Positions 42,832 to 50,532 of a stretch of 56,730 nt of DNA are shown piece after piece (the first letter of the stretch is position 1; each line of letters begins with the position of its first letter). Under the pieces are notes generated by a model. It was not told where the DNA came from, searched no databases, and worked only from the letters and a program-made list of their open reading frames with translations. The position numbers were made by a program, and so were the translations under genes. Location of the stretch: the NCBI RefSeq assembly GCF_003944705.1, contig NZ_RWIS01000020.1:1-56730 (forward strand), read 5' to 3'. The stretch comes from Hymenobacter metallilatus. Its GTDB lineage: Bacteria; Bacteroidota; Bacteroidia; Cytophagales; Hymenobacteraceae.

Positions 42832-42874
42832 CCAGCCGGTGAATTCCAGAAAAGCCGGAGTAACCCCCCCGCCG

Positions 42875-43648
42875 CTACACCACCGAGGCGGCGTTGGCTG
42901 GGGCTACCTTCACCACCGATTCGCTGCGGGCAATGCCATACACCACCAGGCCGAAGCCGATTTTGTTGATGGCATCAGCAATGTTATAGAGCAAGTCCAA
43001 GTCGTGCGGCCGCAGAATATTGGCTCCATCCGGCCCGAGCCAGCCGCCGGGCATGGCCATGTACCCGATGGGGTAAATAGCCCAGCCCACCAGAATAAAC
43101 CACGCCAGTGCCCGTACACCTTTCTGTACCGATACCGAGTTGGACGCCGCGGCCAGCTGCGCCACTTCGCCCATCCAGGCCGCGTACAGAATATACACAT
43201 AGCCCAGCGTAGACAAGGAGCCCCACAGCACCGAGTGGCGCATCGACCCATCGGTAAAGGCCTCGCCGATATAGCCGAACACCAGCATGATGAAGGCCGC
43301 CAGAATCAGTTTCCAGAGCAGGGAGGCCTTGGCCCCGGCCGCCCGCACCAACAGGTAAAATTCCACTACCATCAGCGGCACGGTTAGGGTCCAGTCGATG
43401 TAGCGGAGGGCAATGGGGGTTTCGTGGGTGGTCACGTAGTAGTCGCGCATGTAGTAATAATGCACGGCTGCAATGCCCGTAATCAGGCCCGAAACCAGGA
43501 GGGAGGTTTTCCATTTGTCGGCCACCGTACTCCGCTCAAACAGGAAGAATACGGAGGCTGCCGCCATGGCCATGTACCCCGTGAAGAACGTAAAGGCTAC
43601 TGGGTCGTCAACCGGAATGCGCATGACGTCGAGTATTATCGTTTGCAT
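42875..43648 (-). CDS. Proton-pumping rhodopsin (proteorhodopsin/xanthorhodopsin type, DTE motif)
   Basis: 257 aa, seven helices. Helix C reads LRYIDWTLTVPLMVVEFYLL: Asp85, Thr89 and Glu96 give the DTE motif of proteobacterial-type outward proton pumps. The retinal Schiff-base Lys is Lys229 in ADAINKIGFG. His63 (AVHYYYM) matches the His that partners the Asp counter-ion. Met93 occupies the spectral tuning site, where Leu/Met go with green and Gln with blue absorption. It drives ATP synthesis or transport in the light, in the inner membrane. blh downstream supplies retinal. Confidence 0.95.
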   Translation of the reverse strand: MQTIILDVMRIPVDDPVAFTFFTGYMAMAAASVFFLFERSTVADKWKTSLLVSGLITGIAAVHYYYMRDYYVTTHETPIALRYIDWTLTVPLMVVEFYLLVRAAGAKASLLWKLILAAFIMLVFGYIGEAFTDGSMRHSVLWGSLSTLGYVYILYAAWMGEVAQLAAASNSVSVQKGVRALAWFILVGWAIYPIGYMAMPGGWLGPDGANILRPHDLDLLYNIADAINKIGFGLVVYGIARSESVVKVAPANAASVV

Positions 43649-43817
43649 GAGATAAGTGGTTGATGGTGAGAGAAGAAACTATACTGCATTAAGAGAGTAA
43701 TATGTTCGAATGTTTAAACTTTGATGACAAAAGATTAAACAAAATAATTATCCAGTATCGAGGGCAGCCCTTGCTGTATTCTTCGCACATCAACCGGCTA
43801 ACCTGGTGCAAAAGGAA

Positions 43818-43857
43818 GCGGGGTCGGAACCAGGCAGCAGACTGGTTCCGACCCCGC
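43818..43857. terminator. Hairpin between rhodopsin and the FucP-like transporter gene
   Basis: Perfect 15-bp stem: GCGGGGTCGGAACCA (43818-43832) with 43843-43857, 10-nt loop. It follows the transporter gene on the minus strand. The rest of the 230-nt gap up to the opsin start is AT-rich (43660-43770) and presumably holds the opsin promoter, which I could not pin down. Confidence 0.8.
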
Positions 43858-43878
43858 GGAGGAGGAGAAATAGTTCGA

Positions 43879-45276
43879 CTACCGCAGCCGGTAACCCCTG
43901 AGCGAGTAATACAATAGATAGGCGTAGCACAGGGCTGGCAGTACAAAGGCTACCCGCAGGCCCCCGGCGTAGGTGGAAACAGCTCCCATCAGGAAAGGAA
44001 TAAGGGCCCCGCCCACAATGGCCATAATCAGGTAAGAAGAGCCCTGCTTGGTAAGCGGCCCCAGCCCTTTGATAGCCAGGGGGAAGATAACGGGCCACAT
44101 AATGGAGTTGCACAGGCCGCAGAGTACCACCAGCCACAAGGCCGCTTCGCCGCGCACCAGCACTGCGGCCACCACGCTCAACAGCGCCACGGCGCACACC
44201 AGCACCAGGGCCAGCCGGGCATTGATGCGGCTAAGCAGCGGAATGCCTACCACCCGCCCAATCAGGGAGCCAAACCAATACGATGATACCAGTACCGCGC
44301 CAACGGCCTTAGTGAAGCCCGCCGTGGTATCAATAGGGGCTGGCGCCTGTCCGAACAGGGCTGCGCCCCAGTTGGTAGCCACACTCAGGCTGCGTACCAG
44401 GGCCTGAGTAAAGTCCGACAGCTGCTGAATATTCTGGGTTTCTCCGAAGCGGATCAGATAATCGCCCAACCCAACCTCTACGCCCACATACAGGAAAATA
44501 GCCACTACGCCCAGCACCAGGTGCGGGTACTGCAGGGCCGAGCGCCGGGCGGGTAGGGCCGTGTCGGCAGCGGCCGTTTCTTCGTCGGTGAAGGTTTCCA
44601 GCTCCGGCAGTTTCAGCAGGGCAAACACGCCCGCCAACACGGCCAGAAACATGGCCAGGCCAATGTACGGACCCTTTACCAGGGCGGCTTCCTCGCCCAG
44701 GCGCTGGGCCACGGGCATGGCCGCCAGCCGGGCCTTCAGCACTTCGGAGCCGCCAAATAGTAGCATACCGCCCAGCAGGGGAGAAAGAGTGCCGCCAAAG
44801 TTGTTGGCTACGCCTACCAGGCTCACCCGCGACGCTGCCCCACTGGCCGGGCCCAGCACCGATACGTAGGGGTTGGCCGCCACCTGCAGCAGAGTAATAC
44901 CGGCCCCCAGAATGGCCAGGCCCAGCAGAAATACCCCAAATACCCGGGAGTTGGCCGCCGGAATGAACACCAGCGCCCCCACGGCCATAATCAGCAGCCC
45001 CACTACAATGCCGCGCTGGTAGCCCAGCCGTTTCAGCAGCACCCCGGCCGGCAACGACATTAGGAAATAGGCCCCGAAAAACGCCACCGATACCGTGGAT
45101 GACTGAAAATCAGTGAGCTGGCACACATCCTTCAGGTAGGGCATGAGCACCCCATTGAAGTTGGTAACGGCCCCAAATAGGAAAAACAGGCTGGTCATGG
45201 CCGCCATGGGCAGCGCGTAGCTACGCGCGGCGGTGCCAACGGTGGCCGAGCCGGAAGAAGTAGAAGGAATAGCCAT
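43879..45276 (-). CDS. FucP/GluP-type sugar:proton symporter (MFS)
   Basis: 465 aa, twelve predicted helices. The FucP-family segments are present: FFLFGAVTNFNGVLMPYLKD in helix 1, FFGAYFLMSLPAGVLLKRLGYQRG and LQVAANPYVSVLGP. Members import fucose, glucose/galactose or related hexoses with protons in the inner membrane. The nearby GH97 and GH13 enzymes make glucose, so a glucose-type substrate is plausible, but the gene is not in an operon with them. Confidence 0.88.
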   Translation of the reverse strand: MAIPSTSSGSATVGTAARSYALPMAAMTSLFFLFGAVTNFNGVLMPYLKDVCQLTDFQSSTVSVAFFGAYFLMSLPAGVLLKRLGYQRGIVVGLLIMAVGALVFIPAANSRVFGVFLLGLAILGAGITLLQVAANPYVSVLGPASGAASRVSLVGVANNFGGTLSPLLGGMLLFGGSEVLKARLAAMPVAQRLGEEAALVKGPYIGLAMFLAVLAGVFALLKLPELETFTDEETAAADTALPARRSALQYPHLVLGVVAIFLYVGVEVGLGDYLIRFGETQNIQQLSDFTQALVRSLSVATNWGAALFGQAPAPIDTTAGFTKAVGAVLVSSYWFGSLIGRVVGIPLLSRINARLALVLVCAVALLSVVAAVLVRGEAALWLVVLCGLCNSIMWPVIFPLAIKGLGPLTKQGSSYLIMAIVGGALIPFLMGAVSTYAGGLRVAFVLPALCYAYLLYYSLRGYRLR

Positions 45277-45304
45277 GCAAAGGCGGAAATAAATAGAAAG
45301 AAGA

Positions 45305-45325
45305 AGCCGGCCCGAAAGGCCGGCT
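45305..45325 (-). terminator. Hairpin after the archaemetzincin-like gene
   Basis: AGCCGGCC (45305-45312) and GGCCGGCT (45318-45325), 5-nt CGAAA loop. It lies downstream of that minus-strand gene. Confidence 0.65.
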
Positions 45326-45361
45326 AAGCAATGCTACGGAGTTTTTCTGAATAACATCTGC

Positions 45362-45967
45362 CTAGGTGGGTGGCAGCGCTAGCGCCCAACCCTGCGCCCG
45401 CAAGTGCCCGGTGCAGCGGGGGCAGAAACCAGTTTCCTGGTCGGTGGGGTTGCCGCCTTCCGCGTCGCGCATGAAGCAGGTCGGCTCCGGGCAGTGCGGC
45501 AGGCCCTGCGTATGGCCAATTTCGTGCAGTACTACTTTATAAAACTGTGTACTCAGATTGTGGTGTCGCAGCCGAAAGCTGGATACCATGGCCGCCCGGC
45601 CCGGCTGGTAGCCCAGCCCCAGCACGCCCCAGTCGGGGTGGCCGTTTTTGGTGGTGCTGATGTCGTGGCGGGTCAGGCCGATAACCAACGTGTCGGGTTG
45701 GTAGTGCCGGGTCAGGTAGCGTAGCAGGGAGTCGGCGCGGTACCGGTGACGGGGTGGGTAGTACGCGGCTGAGGGCAGCGGCCGAACTGGCGCTACCACT
45801 ACCGGTACGGCCGCGCGCCGGAGCTAGTGCCGCACCGAATCGGTGAGTGCCCGGGGCATCCCCCGAAACGGCTGGAGCACCAGCACCGGTGGGTGTGGGG
45901 TGAGCCACTGGCAGCCGGCAATGGCTGAGGCGAACAAGAGAACCAGGTATGCCGTGCGCAATGCCAT
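45362..45967 (-). pseudogene. Archaemetzincin-like lipoprotein gene with an in-frame amber stop
   Basis: From an ATG at 45967 the frame reads a lipoprotein signal (YLVLLFASAIAGC, Cys19), then VLVLQPFRGMPRALTDSVRH, then TAG at 45826-45824 (codon 48), and continues open in the same frame to 45362. After the stop comes the full archaemetzincin core: HEIGHTQGLPHC, then PEPTCFM and CPRC, fitting HExxHxxGxxHC-x4-CxM...CxxC. A C-to-T change in CAG would explain the stop. A GTG at 45799 could start a 145-aa signal-less fragment that keeps the active site. Its ATG lies 9 nt after the upstream membrane gene, so the two were one operon. Confidence 0.72.
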
Positions 45968-45976
45968 AAAACTAAC

Positions 45977-46531
45977 CTATGAGTTTGGGCTCTGCACCGG
46001 TCGTTCTACAAAATAAAATAGGTCCCGTTTCAAATCATTGGCCATTTTCTGCATGCCACGACGGGTTTTGAAATATGGCAAACCAACCAAGAATGCTCCC
46101 TGAAACAGGAACGCAAGCAACAACATTATTACATTTAAAAAAGTCATCTTCCCGGTCTGTGAGACAAAGACGGTCAGGACAAAAAGTATGAATGCAGAAT
46201 ATAAGAGAGCCGGTGCTACTACATGTAAAGACGCTCCGTTTAACTCTCCTTCTACTCGCACTCCGGCTGGATCCGGTAACAGTGTTGCCCGAAATGAAGG
46301 TGCGAAAGCCCAGTTTTCTTCCGCTCGGGGCTTCATTTGGACGGTATCAGTATTTATTATTCCGGTGTAAGGCGCAACCTCAGGCGAAAAAATGCGGCCC
46401 AAACGCCCAAACGGGTTGATGTGAGGCGGTGCAACGTGCGGCTGGAGCCGTTGTATAAATTGGTCTTTGTCAATAGAGAAATGCAGAACGAGAGGGGTAA
46501 TCAATCGAATCTTACGGAACAGCCCTTGCAT
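45977..46531 (-). CDS. Two-helix membrane protein of unknown function
   Basis: 184 aa. The N-terminal 115 residues are soluble (HFSIDKDQFIQRLQPHV, ending in a strand with VRVEGELNGASLHVV). Two membrane helices follow (LLYSAFILFVLTVFVS and FLNVIMLLLAFLFQGAFLVGL), then a basic C-terminus with FKTRRGMQKMANDLKRDLFY. No domain recognised. GC content is lower than its neighbours. Immediately upstream of the archaemetzincin-like gene. Confidence 0.65.
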   Translation of the reverse strand: MQGLFRKIRLITPLVLHFSIDKDQFIQRLQPHVAPPHINPFGRLGRIFSPEVAPYTGIINTDTVQMKPRAEENWAFAPSFRATLLPDPAGVRVEGELNGASLHVVAPALLYSAFILFVLTVFVSQTGKMTFLNVIMLLLAFLFQGAFLVGLPYFKTRRGMQKMANDLKRDLFYFVERPVQSPNS

Positions 46532-46599
46532 GTAAGGATAGGGTATGGTTATCGGGTAAAGAAGGGGTAAATATAGCAGCCGGAGCCGCCGTCACCCCG

Positions 46600-46607
46600 T
46601 ACCTTTG
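46600..46607 (+). promoter_or_regulatory. Candidate -7 box for the RlmL-like gene
   Basis: TACCTTTG is an exact TAnnTTTG, 31 nt before the ATG. No TTG at -33. Predicted leader about 27 nt. Confidence 0.5.
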
Positions 46608-46637
46608 CGCTTCTTTTCGCTCATCTTGCCCCGTACC

Positions 46638-47819
46638 ATGCCCCAGTCCAGCCGCCGCTCCGCTCCGTTTTACATGACTGCCACCACCCAGTTCGGGCTG
46701 GAAGAAGTACTGGCCGAGGAGCTGCGCCAGCTCGGGGCCAAAATTGAGAAAGTGGGCCAGCGCGCCATTGAGTTCGTGGGCGACACCCAGCTGCTCTACG
46801 AAGCCTGCCTCTGGTGCCGCACGGCCATGCGCATCCTGCGGCCCTTCGCCGGCTTCTACGCCCGCGACGAAAAAGCCCTCTACCGCGAAGTCGGCCGCAT
46901 CGACTGGAGCCGCTACATCCGGCCCGATCAGACGTTTGCCATTACGGCCGTGGTCAACAAGTCCACCTTCGACCACTCCCTGTTCGTGGCCCAGCTCACC
47001 AAGGATGCCATTGTGGACCAGTTCCGCAACCGCACCGGCTCGCGCCCCAGCGTGGACGTGAAGAACCCCGACATCCGGCTGCACCTGCACATGATTGAGA
47101 ACGACGTGGTGCTCAGCCTTGATGCCTCCGGCGAATCCCTGCACAAGCGCGGCTACCGCCAGCAAACCAACGTGGCCCCGCTCAACGAGGCTCTTGCCGC
47201 CGGCCTGCTGCTGCTGGCGGGCTGGGACGGCAAAAAGACGCTCATCGACCCCATGTGCGGCTCGGGCACGCTGCTCACTGAGGCCGCCCTCATTGCCCAG
47301 CGCATTGCCCCCGGCCTCTACCACCAGGGTAAGTTCGGGTTCGAGAACTGGGCCGACTTCGACGCCGCCCTCTGGGAATCGGTGCAGCTGGATGCCCGCC
47401 AGGCCCGCATCGAGGAGCCCCAGGCCTACCTGGCCGGCTCCGACCTCTCGCGCGAGTTCATTGAGCTGGCCCGCGAAAACGTGGCCGCCGCCGACCTGGA
47501 GGACTACATCCGCTTCGGGGTGCGCGACGTGAAAGAGGCCAAGGCCCCGGCCCGCGAGGAGCCCGGCATCGTCATCATGAACCCGCCCTACGGGGAGCGA
47601 ATCGGGGAGGAGGCCGAAATGGATGCCCTCTACAAAACCATTGGCGACACGCTCAAATCGGGCTTCCAGGGCTACGACGCCTACATTTTCACCGGCAACC
47701 TGGAGGCCGCCAAGCGCATCGGCCTGAAAGCCAGCCGCCGCATCCCGCTCTACAACGGCCCCATTGACTGCCGCCTGCTGAAATACGAGCTGTACCAGGG
47801 CACCCGGAAAGCAAAGTAG
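46638..47819 (+). CDS. THUMP-domain class I SAM RNA methyltransferase (RlmL N-half/YpsC-like)
   Basis: 393 aa from the ATG at 46638 (MPQSSRRSAPFYMTATTQFG; a TTG 33 nt upstream lies in the promoter). A ferredoxin-like and THUMP RNA-binding region covers about 12-160. The methyltransferase domain holds DPMCGSGTLLTEAALIAQRI and the catalytic NPPYGERIGEE. This architecture corresponds to the part of E. coli RlmL that makes m2G2445 in 23S rRNA, without the RlmK half. The target is therefore probably 23S rRNA guanine N2. The stop codon is part of hairpin H8. Confidence 0.9.
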   Translation: MPQSSRRSAPFYMTATTQFGLEEVLAEELRQLGAKIEKVGQRAIEFVGDTQLLYEACLWCRTAMRILRPFAGFYARDEKALYREVGRIDWSRYIRPDQTFAITAVVNKSTFDHSLFVAQLTKDAIVDQFRNRTGSRPSVDVKNPDIRLHLHMIENDVVLSLDASGESLHKRGYRQQTNVAPLNEALAAGLLLLAGWDGKKTLIDPMCGSGTLLTEAALIAQRIAPGLYHQGKFGFENWADFDAALWESVQLDARQARIEEPQAYLAGSDLSREFIELARENVAAADLEDYIRFGVRDVKEAKAPAREEPGIVIMNPPYGERIGEEAEMDALYKTIGDTLKSGFQGYDAYIFTGNLEAAKRIGLKASRRIPLYNGPIDCRLLKYELYQGTRKAK

Positions 47820-47919
47820 CGCGCAGCTCCGCTTCGCGCACGAGCGGAGCGAGTAACGGGCGTCTGGCTCTCTCGCGTAGGAACTCGCTTCGCTCGTGCG
47901 CGAAGCGGAGCTGCGCGCT
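47818..47919. repeat. Intergenic hairpin H8 overlapping the RlmL-like stop codon
   Basis: 37-nt arms (47818-47854 and 47883-47919) with one mismatch and a 28-nt loop. The arms are internally self-similar (GCTCCGCTTCGCGC and GAGCGGAGCGAG). The first bases belong to the TAG stop at 47817-47819. A TATCTTCC element just after the right arm may be the -7 box of the GH13 gene. Confidence 0.85.
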
Positions 47920-47953
47920 ACTGCTTATCTTCCGGTCCCCAATTTCCCCGAAG

Positions 47954-49834
47954 ATGAAAAAGACGCTCCACACGCTGCTGCTGGCCGCCGCACTGCCATT
48001 GACCGCCGCGGCCCAATCCATCACCCGCCTGAACCCCACCAACTGGTGGGTGGGCATGAAGCACAACACCGTGCAGGTACTGGTGTACGGCCCCCAGGCC
48101 GGCACGCTCACCTACACCGTGAACTATCCCGGCGTGAAGCTGGTGAAAACCAATACCGTCGAGAACCCCAACTACGCCTTCCTTGACCTGGTAATTACGC
48201 CCACGGCCAAACCCGGGCAGGTGGCGCTAGTGGGCAAAAAGGGCGCGAAAACCGTGACCCAGAACTGGGAGTTGAAGGCCCGCGACAACGCCGTGAAGGC
48301 CCAGGGCGTCACGCAGGCCGACTTCATCTACCTGGCCATGCCCGACCGGTTTGCCAACGGCGACCCCTCGAACGACAAGTTTGCCGACATGGCCGACCCC
48401 AGCTCGGACCGCACGAACCCCTTCCTGCGCCACGGCGGCGACCTGCAGGGGGCCAGTCAGCACCTCGATTACCTCAAGGAGCTGGGCGTGACGGCCGTGT
48501 GGTTTACGCCCGTCATCGAAAACAATCAAACCCTCACCGACGAAGGCGGCGCGAAACGCTCGGCCTACCACGGCTACGGCTTCACCGACCACTACACCGT
48601 GGACAAGCGCCTGGGCGGTAACGCAGCCTACAAGGCCTTCGTGCAGAAAGCCCACGGTATGGGCCTGAAAGTGGTGCAGGATGCCGTGTACAACCACATC
48701 GGCAACAACCATTGGTTTATCCAGGACTTGCCCATGAAAAGCTGGCTGCACCAGTGGCCCACGTACACCAATACCAGTTACCGCCAGCAGCCCATTACCG
48801 ACCCCCACGCCGCCCAGATTGACCGCAAGGTGACCCTCGACGGCTGGTTCGTGCCCTTTCTGCCCGACCTCAACCAGCAGAACCCCTACGTGGCCAACTT
48901 CCTGATCCAGCATGCCCTCTGGACGGTGGAGAACTTCGGGGTGGATGCCTGGCGCATCGACACCTATATGTACAACGACCAGCCCTTCATGAACCGCTGC
49001 AACGCGGCGCTGCTGGCCGAGTACCCCAAGATTCACATTTTCGGGGAGTCGTCGGTGACCAGCATTGTGGACCAGGCCTATTACGTGCGCAACAAGATTG
49101 ACTTCCCCTTCAAGTCCAACCAGCCCGGCGGCCTTGATTTCGTGCTGGAAAATGCCATGCTGGCCGGCCTGAAGGAAGTGGGCACTCCCGGCGCCACCGG
49201 CTGGGACAATGGCGCCCAGCGCGTGTACCAGGCCCTGGCCCAGGACGCCGTGTACCAGGACCCCACCAAGCTCGTGACCTTCATCGACAACCATGACCAC
49301 AACCGCTTCCTTTCGGAAGTAGGCGAGGACGTGGCCAAGTACAAGATGGGCCTGACCTGGCTACTGACTACCCGCGGCATCCCCAGCATGTACTACGGCA
49401 CGGAAATCCTGATGAAGAACTTCAAGGACCCCTCCGACGCCGAAGTGCGCCGCGACTTCCCCGGCGGCTTTCCAGGCGACCAGCAGAACAAGTTCACGGC
49501 CGCCGGCCGCACCGAGGCCGAAAACGACGCCTTCCGCTTCGTGAGCACCCTGGCCAACTACCGCAAAACGCACCCGGTACTCAGCTCCGGCCAGCTGATG
49601 CAATACCTGCCCGAAAACGGCCAGTACGTGTACTTCCGCTACGCCGACGCCGGCACCGTCATGGTGGCCTCCAACACCACCGACAAAGCCGCCAGCCTGC
49701 CTACCGCCCGCTTCTCCGAGCGCATGGCCGGCTTCACCAAAGCCCGCAACGTCCTCACCGGCGAAACCATTTCCGACCTCAAAACCCTGCAACTCCCCGC
49801 CAAAACGGCCGTGGTGCTGGAGCTGATGAAGTAG
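47954..49834 (+). CDS. Secreted GH13 alpha-amylase family enzyme (cyclomaltodextrinase/neopullulanase-like)
   Basis: 626 aa. Signal peptide KKTLHTLLLAAALPLTAAAQ. The N-terminal beta domain (NPTNWWVGMKHNTVQVLVYG) is the cyclomaltodextrinase N-domain. The (beta/alpha)8 barrel has QDAVYNHIGNNHW, nucleophile Asp336 in AWRIDTY, acid/base Glu365 in HIFGESS, and the transition-state Asp448 in FIDNHDHNR. It ends with a beta-sandwich C-domain. Acts on starch, pullulan or cyclodextrins in the periplasm or at the surface, and resembles SusA-type enzymes. No SusCD genes are adjacent. Confidence 0.9.
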   Translation: MKKTLHTLLLAAALPLTAAAQSITRLNPTNWWVGMKHNTVQVLVYGPQAGTLTYTVNYPGVKLVKTNTVENPNYAFLDLVITPTAKPGQVALVGKKGAKTVTQNWELKARDNAVKAQGVTQADFIYLAMPDRFANGDPSNDKFADMADPSSDRTNPFLRHGGDLQGASQHLDYLKELGVTAVWFTPVIENNQTLTDEGGAKRSAYHGYGFTDHYTVDKRLGGNAAYKAFVQKAHGMGLKVVQDAVYNHIGNNHWFIQDLPMKSWLHQWPTYTNTSYRQQPITDPHAAQIDRKVTLDGWFVPFLPDLNQQNPYVANFLIQHALWTVENFGVDAWRIDTYMYNDQPFMNRCNAALLAEYPKIHIFGESSVTSIVDQAYYVRNKIDFPFKSNQPGGLDFVLENAMLAGLKEVGTPGATGWDNGAQRVYQALAQDAVYQDPTKLVTFIDNHDHNRFLSEVGEDVAKYKMGLTWLLTTRGIPSMYYGTEILMKNFKDPSDAEVRRDFPGGFPGDQQNKFTAAGRTEAENDAFRFVSTLANYRKTHPVLSSGQLMQYLPENGQYVYFRYADAGTVMVASNTTDKAASLPTARFSERMAGFTKARNVLTGETISDLKTLQLPAKTAVVLELMK

Positions 49835-49842
49835 GAAGCCGG

Positions 49843-50026
49843 ATTTAAGTCAAAAGGAAAAGATAGAAAGTCAGAGCCCCGTTTGTCATCCTGAGCGCAG
49901 CGCAGGACCTTACTACGGCAGTACGAGTCGTTATTACGATTGTCGTTCTACTGTCAAAAGGTCCTTCGCTGCGCTCAGGATGACAAACGGGGCTCTGACT
50001 TTCTATCTTTTCCTTTTGACTTAAAT
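49843..50026. repeat. Very long hairpin H9, 69-bp arms, between convergent genes
   Basis: Left arm 49843-49911 and right arm 49958-50026 are inverted copies with one mismatch in 69, around a 46-nt loop. Outer part is purine-rich (AAGTCAAAAGGAAAAGATAG); the inner part is the GTCATCCTGAGCGCAGCG... AGGACCTT module also seen at 27649 and, degenerate, in H1. It sits 8 nt after the GH13 stop and 3 nt before the copper-storage-like gene stop. Confidence 0.93.
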
Positions 50027-50029
50027 CAA

Positions 50030-50374
50030 TTACCCCGCGTACTGCTGGCAGGTCTCGGCGCAGGCGCGGCAGGCGGCGGCGCACTGCTGGCAGTGGGGGT
50101 GGTTGTGCTTGGCGCATTCGTTGGCGCATTTCGTGCATACCTCGATGCACTCTTTGATGAGGTGCTTGGCGTGCTCGGAGCCGCGGGCCACGAGGCGGGC
50201 CACCAGGGCGCAGATGTCGGCGCAGTCCCGGTCGAGGCGGATGCAGTCGGTCATGTGCTGCACGTGCTCTTCGCCCAGGCAGGCAGTAGCGCAGTACTCA
50301 CAGGCGGCTACGCAGCGGTTGAGGGCATCGAGCACGGCCTGGTTCTGAGTGGCGGAGGCGGGGGAGTTCGTCAT
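50030..50374 (-). CDS. Cys-rich four-helix-bundle protein, copper-storage-like (DUF326)
   Basis: 114 aa from the ATG at 50374. Sixteen cysteines in Cys-x3-Cys and Cys-x2-Cys spacing along predicted helices (RCVAACEYCATAC, CIEVCTKCANEC, CQQCAAACRACAETC). This matches the DUF326/Csp family, whose members fill a four-helix bundle with Cu(I). No signal peptide, so a cytosolic Csp3-like role is likely. Copper storage is inferred from family. Confidence 0.85.
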   Translation of the reverse strand: MTNSPASATQNQAVLDALNRCVAACEYCATACLGEEHVQHMTDCIRLDRDCADICALVARLVARGSEHAKHLIKECIEVCTKCANECAKHNHPHCQQCAAACRACAETCQQYAG

Positions 50375-50520
50375 GGAGGAAAAAAGGATGAAGGAAAGAG
50401 GAATGCCAGGTTGTACGTAGCTGGCCGGAGCCATGGGCGTGCACGATTCGGGCTGGCTGGGTGCACCATTTTCGCCCGGGCAGGGTTAACTTCCTGCTTT
50501 TACCCCGCCCGCTTTAGCCG

Positions 50521-50528
50521 TATCTTTA
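50521..50528 (+). promoter_or_regulatory. Candidate recQ promoter giving a leaderless mRNA
   Basis: TATCTTTA (-7) with TTT 19 nt upstream (50499-50501). A start 4-5 nt after the box would fall on the recQ ATG at 50533. Confidence 0.5.
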
Positions 50529-50532
50529 CCCC

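Noticed and set aside
45824..45826. Programmed readthrough or pyrrolysine at the in-frame TAG
   Set aside because: No recoding signals or pyl genes are seen, and another gene here has an in-frame TAA, so ordinary mutation is simpler.
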